The notes: generated by a model not told the origin, from the sequence alone. Counted from the stretch's first letter, positions 1 to 8,436 are shown. The stretch: DNA of 35,457 nucleotides from Corynebacterium sp. (GCF_030826625.1 NZ_JAPJNQ010000016.1:1-35457), one strand, 5' to 3'. Translations and numbers: made by a program.

Positions 1-1
1 C

Positions 2-889
2 TTCCAGTTTGTCTATGACCACCGAACCGAGTACTCGGTTAAGCGGATGTGCCATGTTTTACAGCTGAATCGTTCCTCGTTTTATAAATGGGTCAGCACC
101 CGCGAAAAACGCAAGGTGAGGAAGCTTTCTGATGGTCTTATTGGCGTGAAAATCAGGTCCATCTTTAATGATGAGCTTGGACTTTACGGGGCTAAACGCA
201 TCGCGGCAAGCCTCAAGGAAGACCCTGCGTATACCCCGGTTAATCACAAGAAAGTTGCACGAATCATGAAAGCCATGGGGCTAAAAGGCTTCAGCAAACG
301 GCGTCGATGCATCACCACCAAGCGCAAGCCTGGTCACCGTGTCATGCCAGATCTAATAGGCCGTAACTTCACCGCTGATACGCCGAACCGCGTCTATGTC
401 GGCGATATTACCTACTTGCCGTGTAAGGGAGGTAAAAACCTGTATTTGGCCACAGTCATTGACACGTATTCGCGGAAACTTGCAGGTTATGCACTTGCCG
501 ACCATATGCGTGTCTCGTTGGTTATTGATGCCTTATCCCACACACATGGTGTGCGTGGCAGCCTTGATGGGGCTGTTTTCCATTCCGATCACGGCAGTGT
601 GTATACCTCACAGGCGTTTCGGGACCATTGCTCGTCGCTGGGTGTACGCCAGTCTATGGGAGCGGTGGGAACGAGTGCTGATAACGCTTTGGCGGAATCG
701 TTTAACGCCGCCTTAAAGCGGGAGGTACTGCGTGATCGGAAAGTCTTTGACAATCCGATTGCCTGCCGTCAGGAAGTTTTCCGGTGGTGCATGCGTTACA
801 ACACGCGCAGGCGGCATTCTTGGTGCAATCTTGTAGCTCCGGATGTCTTTGAAGCCGAGACTTCGGCTACACTGGCTGAAGCAGCATAG
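2..889 (+). CDS. IS3-family transposase OrfB (5' partial)
   Basis: This is the catalytic half of an IS3-type transposase, which cuts and joins DNA as part of the OrfAB fusion. The frame is open from base 2; the first ATG at 47 is internal to the normal family alignment, and the residues before it (YDHRTEYSVKRMC) are the usual start of the OrfB HTH_21 region. The rve catalytic core shows the DDE triad: D in VGDITYLP (codon 404-406), D in HSDHGS (587-589) and E in ALAESFN (695-697). The spacing between the second and third residues is the classic 35. The C-terminus has the expected RYNTRRRHS element. No frameshift or stop is seen, so this copy may be active if orfA is intact. OrfB is normally made by a -1 frameshift from orfA, which lies outside the window. 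Confidence 0.9.
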   Translation, partial: FQFVYDHRTEYSVKRMCHVLQLNRSSFYKWVSTREKRKVRKLSDGLIGVKIRSIFNDELGLYGAKRIAASLKEDPAYTPVNHKKVARIMKAMGLKGFSKRRRCITTKRKPGHRVMPDLIGRNFTADTPNRVYVGDITYLPCKGGKNLYLATVIDTYSRKLAGYALADHMRVSLVIDALSHTHGVRGSLDGAVFHSDHGSVYTSQAFRDHCSSLGVRQSMGAVGTSADNALAESFNAALKREVLRDRKVFDNPIACRQEVFRWCMRYNTRRRHSWCNLVAPDVFEAETSATLAEAA

Positions 890-901
890 CTATCCCCGAT
901 G

Positions 902-926
902 TGTCCACTTTCCGGGGGTCAGGTCC
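902..926 (+). repeat. Right terminal inverted repeat of the IS3 element
   Basis: This short sequence follows the transposase stop by 12 bp and matches the pattern of IS3-family ends when read on the minus strand (GGACCTGACCCCC...). It marks the junction with chromosomal DNA. The partner repeat is not in the window. Confidence 0.65.
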
Positions 927-945
927 GAAACTTAAAGGGGAAAGC

Positions 946-1299
946 ATGTCCTTGATCACTCGCAGCAAGAAGTCTCGCCAAAACATTGCGCTCTACGCGG
1001 GCTGGGTGATCATGGGATTCTATGTGCTCTCATGGTTATTGGTCATTGAGGAGCCTACGCGGGACCTCGCGTATTGGCTCGTTACTGCTCTCGCAGCGGT
1101 AATTGTTTTTGGGTGTGGGCTTTATGCCCGAAGTCGCGCACTTTTACTGCTGGCTCCGGCCTTATTCTTCGTAGAGATAATCGCGATTGTCCTCGGGTTC
1201 ACGCTTGGCGTCGTGCTGATGATCCTGGGAAGCGTAGTTAATGCCGTTGTTATGCTCTTTGGCGGTGACCCGGTGTGGACAGATCTTTCCCCAATTTAA
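946..1299 (+). CDS. Small multi-pass membrane protein of unknown function
   Basis: A 117-residue protein starting MSLITRSKKSRQN. The ATG at 946 is chosen because AAAGGGGAAAGC sits just before it; a longer frame opens with GTG at 901, but that codon lies at the edge of the IS end and would add residues encoded by the insertion sequence. After a basic N-terminus there are three or four hydrophobic stretches (roughly residues 14-33, 41-60, 64-85 and 86-108), so the protein is probably an inner-membrane protein with a short cytoplasmic N-terminus. I do not recognise a family. The IS3 element ends 19 bp upstream, so expression is likely altered or driven from the element. It converges with the fprA gene across a strong terminator hairpin. 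Confidence 0.6.
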   Translation: MSLITRSKKSRQNIALYAGWVIMGFYVLSWLLVIEEPTRDLAYWLVTALAAVIVFGCGLYARSRALLLLAPALFFVEIIAIVLGFTLGVVLMILGSVVNAVVMLFGGDPVWTDLSPI

Positions 1300-1403
1300 A
1301 TCGGGGCCGGACTTAGGTGCATCTAACAGAAGCCAAAGCTGGACGCGCAGCCAAATCTAACGTGGACTAGCGCTCGGCCCGGCGTGACCGTCAATAAAAA
1401 AAT

Positions 1404-1437
1404 AAAACCCAGATCTGACAACCCAGATCTGGGTTTT
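1404..1437. terminator. Bidirectional rho-independent terminator
   Basis: A perfect 13-bp stem (AAAACCCAGATCT / AGATCTGGGTTTT, 1404-1416 and 1425-1437) with an 8-nt loop. It has an A-rich left flank and a T-rich right flank, so it can end transcription from both sides. It lies between the convergent membrane protein gene and fprA. Confidence 0.85.
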
Positions 1438-1492
1438 TACTGTTTTTTACGGGGAGCCGTGAAACTGCGGGGGCTTGCAGCCGTGGAGCCGT

Positions 1493-1538
1493 GGAGCTTG
1501 CTGCTGCGAAACCGCGGAGCTTGCTGCCGGGAAACCGC
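1493..1538. repeat. Tandem duplication, 2 x 23 bp
   Basis: Two adjacent 23-bp units (1493-1515 and 1516-1538) differ at two positions; each starts GGAGCTTGCTGC and ends GAAACCGC. A more degenerate related stretch precedes them (about 1454-1492). They lie in the intergenic space between the terminator and the fprA stop and do not appear to code. Confidence 0.6.
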
Positions 1539-1568
1539 GCAGAAAGTCGAACTTGCTAGTGCTAGCCG

Positions 1569-2999
1569 CTAGCTCTGCGGGTTACGGGAGGCTTCGAGCA
1601 TTTCTTCAAACTCCACGAGCTTTTTGCGCTCGCGGCCCTCGGCCTCACCCAAAGCTACTTCGCGGGCATCCAGCAACTGGAAGCCTTCCCAGTTGGTCAC
1701 TTCGACGCCGCGGGATTCCAGTAACTCCACCAAGTCGGTGTTGTCGGCAGCAGACAGCTTGCCGGCCTCAATATCTTCCAACAGCATGCCGATGGTCTCG
1801 GCGGCATCGGATTTCGTGTTACCAATCAGACCAACCGGGCCGCGCTTAATCCAGCCGGTGGTATACAAGCTCGGCACAATCTCGCCATTCGGTTCGGTGA
1901 GCACGTGGCCGCCGTCGTTGGGGATGACGTGTTTCTGCTCATCAAACGGCACACCCTCGATGCCCACTGAACGGTAACCAACCGCGCGGTAGACTGCTTG
2001 TACCGGCCATTCGGTGAATTCGCCGGTGCCTTGCACATTTCCGTCGCCGGTCAACTCGGTGCGCTCGGTCTTCAGCGCTGCAACCTTGCCATCCTTGCCG
2101 ATGATCTCGACCGGGTTTTCAAAAAAGTGAATCTGCAGCGTGTGCGGTGCTTCCTTCGGATCGCGCATCGCGTACTGTTCCAGAATTTGGCACACCTGAT
2201 CTTGCGACTTCGATGCGCGGCGTGCCGCCTCGCCGGATTCGTCGTAATCAATATCTTCTGGGTCGACAACGACGTTGATGGTGTCCGAGTGGTCGAGCTC
2301 TTTCAGTTCCTGCGGGGTGAATTTTGCTTCGGCGGGGCCGCGACGTCCGAACACGCGCACGGTGTGGGCCTGGTTTTGTGCCAGTGATTCGTAGACATTG
2401 TCCGGAATTTCGGTGACCTTCAACTCGTCGCCCGTCTTCGCCAAAATGCGGGAGACATCCAGGCCCACATTGCCGACGCCGATGACCGCGACTTGCTCGG
2501 CGGAAAGGTCCCAGTTGCGCTCGAAGCGGGGGTTACCGTCGTAGAAGCCGACGAATTCGCCAGCACCCCACACACCTTCCAGGTCCGCGCCCGGGATGTT
2601 CAGGTCGCGGTCGTCGACGGCGCCGGTGGAGAAAATTACGGCGTCGTAATGATCCTTGAGCTCTTCGACGCTGATGGTGTGGCCAACCTCGACGTTGCCG
2701 ATAAACCGGATCTTCTCGTTGCTGAGCACGCGGTGCAGCGACTTGATGATGCCTTTAATACGCGGGTGATCCGGAGCCACGCCGTAGCGGATCAAGCCGA
2801 AGGGGGCGGGCATGCGGTCGAGCAAGTCAATATCGACGTTGCCGCCGGTCTTTTTAATCAGGATATCGGAGGCGTAAATACCGGCTGGACCAGCACCGAC
2901 GACGGCGATCTTCAGTGGTTTATCGCCCTCGGTGTTGGGGTTGCTGGTCACTGCGTCAGTCTGCTTGGACGGAGTTGCGGACGTAGTGGAAGTAGTCAT
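1569..2999 (-). CDS. fprA: Ferredoxin/adrenodoxin-type NADP+ reductase (FprA family)
   Basis: A 476-residue FAD- and NADP-binding reductase of the adrenodoxin reductase/FprA type, which moves electrons between NADPH and ferredoxin. The FAD site is GAGPAG at residues 35-40, followed by the family segment FGLIRYGVAPDHPRIKG. The NADP site is GVGNVGLD at 174-181, and the C-terminal GWIKRGPVGLIGNTKSDA closes the FAD site. The first 27 residues are Ser/Thr-rich and not part of the fold. In C. glutamicum the equivalent gene, fpr2, is part of the fpr2-cysIXHDNYZ cluster and has only a weak effect on sulphur use; a role in feeding electrons to sulphite reductase is inferred. Here it is divergent from cysI, with two McbR-like boxes in between. 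The symbol fpr2 would also fit. Confidence 0.88.
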   Translation of the reverse strand: MTTSTTSATPSKQTDAVTSNPNTEGDKPLKIAVVGAGPAGIYASDILIKKTGGNVDIDLLDRMPAPFGLIRYGVAPDHPRIKGIIKSLHRVLSNEKIRFIGNVEVGHTISVEELKDHYDAVIFSTGAVDDRDLNIPGADLEGVWGAGEFVGFYDGNPRFERNWDLSAEQVAVIGVGNVGLDVSRILAKTGDELKVTEIPDNVYESLAQNQAHTVRVFGRRGPAEAKFTPQELKELDHSDTINVVVDPEDIDYDESGEAARRASKSQDQVCQILEQYAMRDPKEAPHTLQIHFFENPVEIIGKDGKVAALKTERTELTGDGNVQGTGEFTEWPVQAVYRAVGYRSVGIEGVPFDEQKHVIPNDGGHVLTEPNGEIVPSLYTTGWIKRGPVGLIGNTKSDAAETIGMLLEDIEAGKLSAADNTDLVELLESRGVEVTNWEGFQLLDAREVALGEAEGRERKKLVEFEEMLEASRNPQS

Positions 3000-3220
3000 T
3001 CGCGTTAATCGTGCCTTTCGGTTGTTAGTCGTTAGTTGTTGGCTTCACGTGCGAGTGCGTTCTTCTGCGCGTGCGTGATCACGCGCTTATTCGGTTCGCG
3101 TTAAGCAAGCACGTTCTATTTGAACCTATTTGTCTCTATTTTGCTAGCTAGCGAATTAAATTCAAATGATGTGGGCCACATTACTCCAGGTCGCATGCAG
3201 GATTGCTTGTATGAATTAAA

Positions 3221-3259
3221 TAGACCGATCGGTCTCATTGGGTTAGACCGAGTGGTTCA
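3221..3259. promoter_or_regulatory. Two McbR-like operator boxes in the fprA-cysI divergent promoter region
   Basis: Box 1 at 3221-3236 reads TAGAC-CGATCG-GTCTC, one base from the published McbR consensus TAGAC-N6-GTCTA and with a self-complementary CGATCG spacer. Box 2 at 3244-3259 reads TAGAC-CGAGTG-GTTCA, with one perfect half-site and one degraded half. The boxes are 23 bp apart, about two helical turns, so two dimers could bind the same face. In C. glutamicum McbR represses both the fpr2 and cys promoters; the same control here is inferred from the motif and its position. The whole 3000-3377 gap holds the divergent promoters; I could not assign -35/-10 elements with confidence. Confidence 0.8.
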
Positions 3260-3377
3260 ATTACTGTGAACGCATTGGTTCGGCCGGGAATGTGACTCTC
3301 CGGTTGAACAACAAAATCTACAACTAACCCGAAGTAAAACCCCAGCACATCGCCGAAACCGTTTAGTGAGGCAACTT

Positions 3378-5051
3378 ATGACTACAAACGCACCCGCACG
3401 CCCAAAGCGGAAACCAAAGCCAGAAGGGCAGTGGAGTATTGACGGCACCGACCCGCTGAACAAAGAAGAGGAGGTGAAGCAAGAACAAGAAGCCTTCGAG
3501 GTCAAGCAGCGTGTGATCGACACCTACTCCAAGCAAGGTTTTGATTCGATCCCTGCCGATGACATCAGCAAGCGCTTCAAGTGGCTCGGCATTTATACCC
3601 AGCGCAAGCAGAATCTCGGTGGCGAATACACCGGTCAATTAGAAAACCATGAGCTGCAAGATAAATATTTCATGATGCGCGTGCGTTTCGACGGCGGCCA
3701 AGCCACCCCGGAGCGCTTGCGCGTCGTCGGTGAGATTTCCCGGGATTTCGCACGGTCTACCGCGGATTTCACCGACCGGCAGAATATTCAGCTGCACTGG
3801 ATCCGCATCGAGGATGTCCCAGAGATTTGGCACAGGCTGGATGCCGTTGGTCTGACCACGATGATGGGCTGCGGCGACGTGCCGCGCGTGATCTTGGGCT
3901 CGCCCACCGCTGGGGTGGCGGCCGACGAGATCATTGATGCCAGCCCGGCGATCGAAGAGATCAAAGAGAACTATCTGCCGCGCGCGGAATTCCACAACCT
4001 GCCACGGAAGTTCAAAACTGCCATCTCGGGTAATTCCCGCCAGGATGTCACCCACGAGATCCAGGACGTGGCGTTTATTGGGAAAAACCACCCGGAATAC
4101 GGCCCTGGGTTTGACTGCTTCGTTGGCGGCGGGCTGTCCACCAACCCGATGCTGTCGCAATCGCTGGGGGCGTGGATCCCCATCGAGCGCGTTCCGGAGG
4201 TGTGGGCCGGGGTAGTTGGCATCTTCCGCGATTATGGTTTCCGCCGCCTGCGCAACCGTGCGCGGTTGAAATTCCTCGTCGCCAAGTGGGGGATTGAGAA
4301 ATTCCGTGAGGTGCTGGAAACAGAGTATCTGGATGAGCCGCTTCTCGACGCTGAACCGACCCCGTTGCAATCCGGCATCCGTGATCACATCGGCGCGCAC
4401 CCGCAAAAGGACGGCAATTTCTATCTGGGTGTGAAACCGACTGTTGGCCACGCGACCGGTGAACAGCTGATTGCGATTGCAGAAGCCGCGGAAAAGCACG
4501 GGATCACGCGTATCCGGACCACACCGATGAAAGAACTGCTGTTTTTGGATATTCCGCGCGAAAAGCTTGCCGAGGTAGCTCGCGACCTGGATGCCACGGG
4601 CCTGTATTCCAAACCTTCGGAGTTCCGCCGCGGCATCATCTCCTGCACAGGGTTGGAGTTTTGCAAACTTGCCCACGTCACCACCAAATCGCGCGCGATT
4701 GAGCTGGTCGACGAGCTCGAAGAGCGCATTGGCGATATTGATTCCAGCCTGACGATTTCCCTGAACGGCTGCCCGAATGCGTGCGCGCGTTCGCAGGTCT
4801 CGGATATTGGTTTGAAGGGCCAGACGCTGACCGACGACGACGGCAACCGTGTGGAAGGTTTCCAGGTGCATCTCGGCGGTGCGTTGGGCATTGAGCAGAA
4901 CTTCGGCCGCAAGCTGAAAGGCCACAAGGTTCTGGCCAGTGAGCTGGGCGATTATGTCGTGCGCGTCGTCGAGAACTACAAGCAGCAACGCGAAGAGGGC
5001 GAGTCTTTTGCGCAGTGGACTGTCCGTGCGGATGAGGAGGCTTTGTCATGA
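3378..5051 (+). CDS. cysI: Assimilatory sulphite reductase (ferredoxin)
   Basis: This enzyme reduces sulphite to sulphide with six electrons, using siroheme coupled to a [4Fe-4S] cluster. It is 557 residues long, normal for the ferredoxin-dependent single-chain family. The cluster and siroheme ligands are visible as CTGLEFC (C423, C429) and NGCPNAC (C465, C469). The siroheme-binding RRRL-like segment appears as DYGFRRLRNRARLKF, and the N-terminal half carries TADFTDRQNIQLHWI. The ATG at 3378 is chosen over GTG 3366 because GTGAGG just upstream is the ribosome binding site. It is the first gene of the cys operon and its stop overlaps the start of the next gene by 4 bp (ATGA). Electron supply probably involves ferredoxin and the divergent FprA-type reductase; siroheme would need SUMT and CysY from the same cluster. 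Confidence 0.95.
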   Translation: MTTNAPARPKRKPKPEGQWSIDGTDPLNKEEEVKQEQEAFEVKQRVIDTYSKQGFDSIPADDISKRFKWLGIYTQRKQNLGGEYTGQLENHELQDKYFMMRVRFDGGQATPERLRVVGEISRDFARSTADFTDRQNIQLHWIRIEDVPEIWHRLDAVGLTTMMGCGDVPRVILGSPTAGVAADEIIDASPAIEEIKENYLPRAEFHNLPRKFKTAISGNSRQDVTHEIQDVAFIGKNHPEYGPGFDCFVGGGLSTNPMLSQSLGAWIPIERVPEVWAGVVGIFRDYGFRRLRNRARLKFLVAKWGIEKFREVLETEYLDEPLLDAEPTPLQSGIRDHIGAHPQKDGNFYLGVKPTVGHATGEQLIAIAEAAEKHGITRIRTTPMKELLFLDIPREKLAEVARDLDATGLYSKPSEFRRGIISCTGLEFCKLAHVTTKSRAIELVDELEERIGDIDSSLTISLNGCPNACARSQVSDIGLKGQTLTDDDGNRVEGFQVHLGGALGIEQNFGRKLKGHKVLASELGDYVVRVVENYKQQREEGESFAQWTVRADEEALS

Positions 5052-6067
5052 AGTTTCGCCGGAAACCGAACCCGAACCGGAACCACCCGTTGTACTGCCC
5101 GTATTGCGCGGGGGAGGGGCTGTTCCCTGACGAGGAAACAGAGTTTGCCTGGAGTTGCAACGAATGCCTGCGGGTGTTTTCCGTGCAGTTCCACGGCCAG
5201 GATGAGCAGGAGGCCGCGCCGGAACCGGCGGTGTCCACCAATGAGGCGCTGCAGAACTCCCTGCACAAGTCGCTGAATTTTCTCAATGTTTCACGTGGAA
5301 CATCGGACACGGAGCAGAGTTATCGCGACCCGGAACAGTCCCCAGCAGGCGCTTCCACCACGACGGAGCCGCTTGCCGACGACATTGCGGCGCACAACCG
5401 GCAGCTCGTAACCGACTACGCCGACGCGCTATATGACGCCAGTGCCGAAGACATCCTGGCGTGGGCGGACGAACACGTGCCCGGCGAAATCGCGGTGACC
5501 ATGTCCATGGAAAACACCGTGTTAGCAGAACTCGCCAGTCGCTATGCCCCACGCGCCAGCCTGTTGTTCTTGGACACCGGTTATCACTTCGACGAGACCC
5601 TCGACGTCGCCAAGCAGGTGCAGCAGCGCTACGACCAGCAATTTATTACCGCCACGCCCGCCCTGGAACGCAGCCAGCAAGACGAGGTCTACGGCCCGCG
5701 GCTCTATGCCTCGAACCCGACGGCCTGCTGCCGGATGCGCAAAGTCGAACCACTCGCGCGCAACCTCTCGCCATTCGCGGGTTGGGTCACCGGGCTGCGG
5801 CGTGACGACGGCCCCACGCGCGCACAAGCACCCGCGCTAAGCCTCGACGATACGGGCCGGTTGAAAATCAGCCCGCTGGTGACATGGAGCCTGCAAGACA
5901 CGGAAGACTACGTCGACAAGCACGACCTGATCGTGCACCCGTTGACCAGGCAGGGCTACCCGTCAATCGGGTGTGCGACCTGCACCTTGCCAGTAGCGGA
6001 AGGCCAAGACCCACGCGCCGGGCGCTGGGCTGGACTGAACAAAACAGAATGCGGACTACACACATGA
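5048..6067 (+). CDS. cysH: CysX-CysH fusion: zinc-ribbon/ferredoxin-like domain joined to APS/PAPS reductase
   Basis: A single 339-residue frame covers what are two genes, cysX and cysH, in C. glutamicum. Residues 1 to about 75 match CysX: two CxxC pairs (C17/C20 in YCPYCAGE and C37/C40 in WSCNEC), as in a zinc ribbon or small Fe-S protein proposed to act in electron transfer. A linker of about 25 residues follows. Residues from about 105 form the reductase, with ALYDASAEDILAW, FLDTGYHF, the CC pair C227/C228, C309/C312 (GCATC) and the catalytic C335 in the KTECGLH tail. The two Cys pairs indicate a [4Fe-4S] cluster, typical of enzymes that use APS. No in-frame ATG, GTG or TTG lies at the expected cysH start; an ATG at 5286 is in another frame and leads into no CysH sequence. 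The start overlaps the cysI stop and the stop overlaps cysD. A sequencing indel would have to preserve both frames, so a true fusion is the simpler reading. Confidence 0.88.
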   Translation: MKFRRKPNPNRNHPLYCPYCAGEGLFPDEETEFAWSCNECLRVFSVQFHGQDEQEAAPEPAVSTNEALQNSLHKSLNFLNVSRGTSDTEQSYRDPEQSPAGASTTTEPLADDIAAHNRQLVTDYADALYDASAEDILAWADEHVPGEIAVTMSMENTVLAELASRYAPRASLLFLDTGYHFDETLDVAKQVQQRYDQQFITATPALERSQQDEVYGPRLYASNPTACCRMRKVEPLARNLSPFAGWVTGLRRDDGPTRAQAPALSLDDTGRLKISPLVTWSLQDTEDYVDKHDLIVHPLTRQGYPSIGCATCTLPVAEGQDPRAGRWAGLNKTECGLHT

Positions 6068-7077
6068 GCACAAGCGTGAACAACCCCACCCAAATCAACC
6101 AACCACCCCACACCAGCCAGCCAACCCACCCAACCGGCACCGCGTTATCGCCGCACCTGCACGAACTCGAAAACGAATCCATCCACATCTTGCGCGAGGT
6201 CGCGGGGCAATTCGACAAAATCGGGCTGTTGTTTTCCGGCGGAAAAGACTCCGTCGTGGTGCTGGAACTGGCCCGGCGTGCCTTTGCCCCGGGTGCGATC
6301 CCGGCGGAACTGATCCACATCGACACCGGGCACAACTTCCCAGAGGTGCTGGAATTTCGCGATCGCACCGTCGAGAAATACGGCGTAAACCTGCACGTCG
6401 CCAAACTGCAAGACTGGATCGACCGCGGTGAACTGCAAGAACGGGCCGATGGCTCGCGGAACCCGCTGCAGACCGTCCCGCTGGTGGAAACCATTGAACA
6501 GCGCGGCTACGACGCGGTGCTCGGTGGGGCGCGGCGCGACGAAGAACGGGCACGCGCGAAAGAACGCATTTTCTCGGTGCGCGATAGTTTCGGCGGCTGG
6601 GATCCACGGCGGCAGCGTCCGGAACTGTGGAATATCTACAACGGTGGCAAATTGCCGGAAGAAAATATCCGCGTATTTCCCATCTCCAACTGGACAGAAG
6701 TTGACGTCTGGCAATACATCGCCGCGCGCGGGCTGGAACTTCCCAGCATTTACTTCGCGCATCAGCGTGAGGTAATTGAACGCGACGGCATGTGGCTATC
6801 TCCCGGGCCCTGGGGTGCGGGCAGCTCAGCCGCACACGCAGCTGGTGCAGACCCGGCCGCCCCGGTGAACCCGAACACCCCGGTAACCCGCACGGTGCGC
6901 TATCGCACGGTCGGCGATATGTCCTGCACGGGGGCGGTGTTGTCCGAAGCCGAAACCATCGATGAGGTGTTGGCGGAAATCGCGGCTTCTCCACTCACAG
7001 AACGCGGTGCGACCCGCGCTGATGATCGTATCTCCGAATCCGCCATGGAAGACCGCAAGAAGGAAGGCTACTTCTGA
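6064..7077 (+). CDS. cysD: Sulphate adenylyltransferase subunit 2
   Basis: With CysN this subunit forms APS from sulphate and ATP; CysD does the adenylyl transfer. The PP-loop SGGKDS is at residues 58-63, followed by HIDTGHNFPE, GGARRDEE and the LPSIYFAH segment. The protein is 337 residues, about 30 longer than usual, because of a Pro/Thr/Gln/His-rich N-terminal tail (about residues 6-28) and an Ala/Pro-rich insertion near residues 248-275. The ATG at 6064 is chosen because it overlaps the cysH stop in ATGA; a longer frame back to 5884 lies entirely within cysH. The C-terminus MEDRKKEGYF is the conserved family ending. Its stop overlaps the cysN start by one base, consistent with coupled translation of the two subunits. 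Confidence 0.94.
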   Translation: MSTSVNNPTQINQPPHTSQPTHPTGTALSPHLHELENESIHILREVAGQFDKIGLLFSGGKDSVVVLELARRAFAPGAIPAELIHIDTGHNFPEVLEFRDRTVEKYGVNLHVAKLQDWIDRGELQERADGSRNPLQTVPLVETIEQRGYDAVLGGARRDEERARAKERIFSVRDSFGGWDPRRQRPELWNIYNGGKLPEENIRVFPISNWTEVDVWQYIAARGLELPSIYFAHQREVIERDGMWLSPGPWGAGSSAAHAAGADPAAPVNPNTPVTRTVRYRTVGDMSCTGAVLSEAETIDEVLAEIAASPLTERGATRADDRISESAMEDRKKEGYF

Positions 7078-8420
7078 TGACTAGCACCGCAACCACCGCA
7101 ACAACCGAAACCACAGCATCCACCGCGGCTCCTGCAACCACCGCATCCACCGCAACCATCCTGAATAATCGCCGTGCGTTGCGCATCTGCACCGCTGGAT
7201 CGGTGGATGATGGTAAGTCCACATTCGTGGGGCGTTTGCTGCACGACACCAAATCGGTGCTGTCGGACCAGCTAGAAGCCGTGGCGGCGAGTTCGTCGAA
7301 ACGCGGCTTCGATGGTCTGGATTTTTCCTTGCTTGTCGACGGCCTGCGCGCCGAACGCGAACAGGGCATCACCATCGACGTCGCTTACCGGTATTTCGCC
7401 ACTGACCAGCGCAGCTTCATCCTCGCAGATACTCCGGGGCACGTGCAGTACACCCGAAATACGATCACGGGCATGTCCACGGCGGAAGTCGTCATCTTGC
7501 TCATCGATGCCCGCTATGGGGTGGTGGAACAAACCAAGCGCCACCTGCATATCGCGGCGTTGCTGGGAATCCAAGACGTGATCATCGCGGTGAACAAGAT
7601 TGACCTGGTCGGCTATGACCAGGCCGTGTATGAGGACATCCAAGCCCAGCTTGCCGACGCCTTAGCTGAGTTTGGTGCGTTGGCGCCACGTAATACTCGC
7701 GTGGTGCCGATCTCCGCATTGGCCGGTGACAATGTGGTGGAAAGATCTGCGCACACCCCGTGGTACGACGGCCAGCCGATCGTAGAACTGCTCGATACCA
7801 TCCAACCGGCGGAAAGCGATATCGCTGCCGGTCTGGATTTCCGTTTCCCGATCCAATACGTCATCCGTGAGCCGCAGACTGATTACCGCGGGTACGCCGG
7901 GCGGGTCACCACCGGTGCGGTTGCCGTGGGCGATGCCGTCACCGTCAGCGGCGGGCGTACCAGCACCGTGGTTGGCATCGATACTGCTGACGGACAGCTG
8001 CAGGAGGCACACTCTGGTGATTCTGTGGTGCTGCGGTTGGCTGATGAGATTGATCTGGTCCGCGGCGATTTCATTTCCGCTGGTAGTAGCCCGCGCAGTA
8101 CGCGGAAATTCACTGCCACGCTGGTGGGCTTGTCCGATAAAGGCGTGCGTGCGGGGCAAAAACTGCACCTGCTGTATGACAGCGGCAAGTATAAGGCGCG
8201 CGTGGCCAGCATCGAGACTGGTCAGGACCAGTCAGCGCAGGACGAGTCACAGACAGCACAAGCCCAGCTAGCGCTTAACGAGATCGCCACCGTGGAATTA
8301 GAAACCGCCGTGGAGATCGCAGTGGATGATTACGCAGCTCGTGGCAAACGCGGCGCTTTTGTGCTGGCGGATCCGCACGATGGCAACTCGCTGGCTGCGG
8401 GATTAATCGGGCAGAAGTAA
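7077..8420 (+). CDS. cysN: Sulphate adenylyltransferase subunit 1 (GTPase)
   Basis: The GTPase partner of CysD; GTP hydrolysis drives APS formation. The elongation-factor-like G domain shows the P-loop GSVDDGKST at residues 41-49, REQGITIDVAYRYF (switch I), DTPGH (G3) and NKID (G4), followed by beta-barrel domains. At 447 residues it ends without a CysC APS-kinase domain, so the cell probably reduces APS directly, which agrees with the cysteine pattern of CysH. Residues 2-27 are almost only Thr and Ala, and a Gln-rich stretch (GQDQSAQDESQTAQAQ) interrupts the last domain; neither is part of the usual fold. It starts at the ATG overlapping the cysD stop and is followed by a 16-bp gap with GGGGGAG before cysY. 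Confidence 0.94.
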   Translation: MTSTATTATTETTASTAAPATTASTATILNNRRALRICTAGSVDDGKSTFVGRLLHDTKSVLSDQLEAVAASSSKRGFDGLDFSLLVDGLRAEREQGITIDVAYRYFATDQRSFILADTPGHVQYTRNTITGMSTAEVVILLIDARYGVVEQTKRHLHIAALLGIQDVIIAVNKIDLVGYDQAVYEDIQAQLADALAEFGALAPRNTRVVPISALAGDNVVERSAHTPWYDGQPIVELLDTIQPAESDIAAGLDFRFPIQYVIREPQTDYRGYAGRVTTGAVAVGDAVTVSGGRTSTVVGIDTADGQLQEAHSGDSVVLRLADEIDLVRGDFISAGSSPRSTRKFTATLVGLSDKGVRAGQKLHLLYDSGKYKARVASIETGQDQSAQDESQTAQAQLALNEIATVELETAVEIAVDDYAARGKRGAFVLADPHDGNSLAAGLIGQK

Positions 8421-8436
8421 CGGGGGAGAGCTAATA

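Larger units (their letters stand above)
1..926 (+). mobile_element. IS3-family insertion sequence, 3' part (5' end outside the window)
   Basis: The window opens inside the second reading frame of an IS3-type element and the element runs to about 926. The right end is the stretch 902-926, which starts TGTCCACTTTCC and ends GGTCC. Read from the other strand it begins GGACCTGACCCCC, a common terminal inverted repeat of IS3-family elements. The left end and the upstream orfA lie outside the window, so the left repeat and any target duplication cannot be checked. The element stops 19 bp before the start codon of the next gene, so it probably separated that gene from its native upstream region. 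Confidence 0.8.

Noticed and set aside
901..945. GTG start at 901 for the small membrane protein
   Set aside because: It would begin at the IS terminal repeat; the ATG at 946 has a good ribosome binding site.
3639..4988. A 449-codon open frame on the minus strand within cysI
   Set aside because: It lies wholly antisense to a well-conserved gene with all catalytic motifs, and its translation has no recognisable domain. It results from GC-rich codon use.
5884..6063. Upstream extension of cysD to GTG 5884
   Set aside because: The added 60 codons lie inside cysH in another frame; the ATG overlapping the cysH stop fits the family start.
6095..6994. A 299-codon minus-strand frame opposite cysD
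   Set aside because: Arg/Pro-rich antisense translation with no domain; cysD has the PP-loop and full family sequence.
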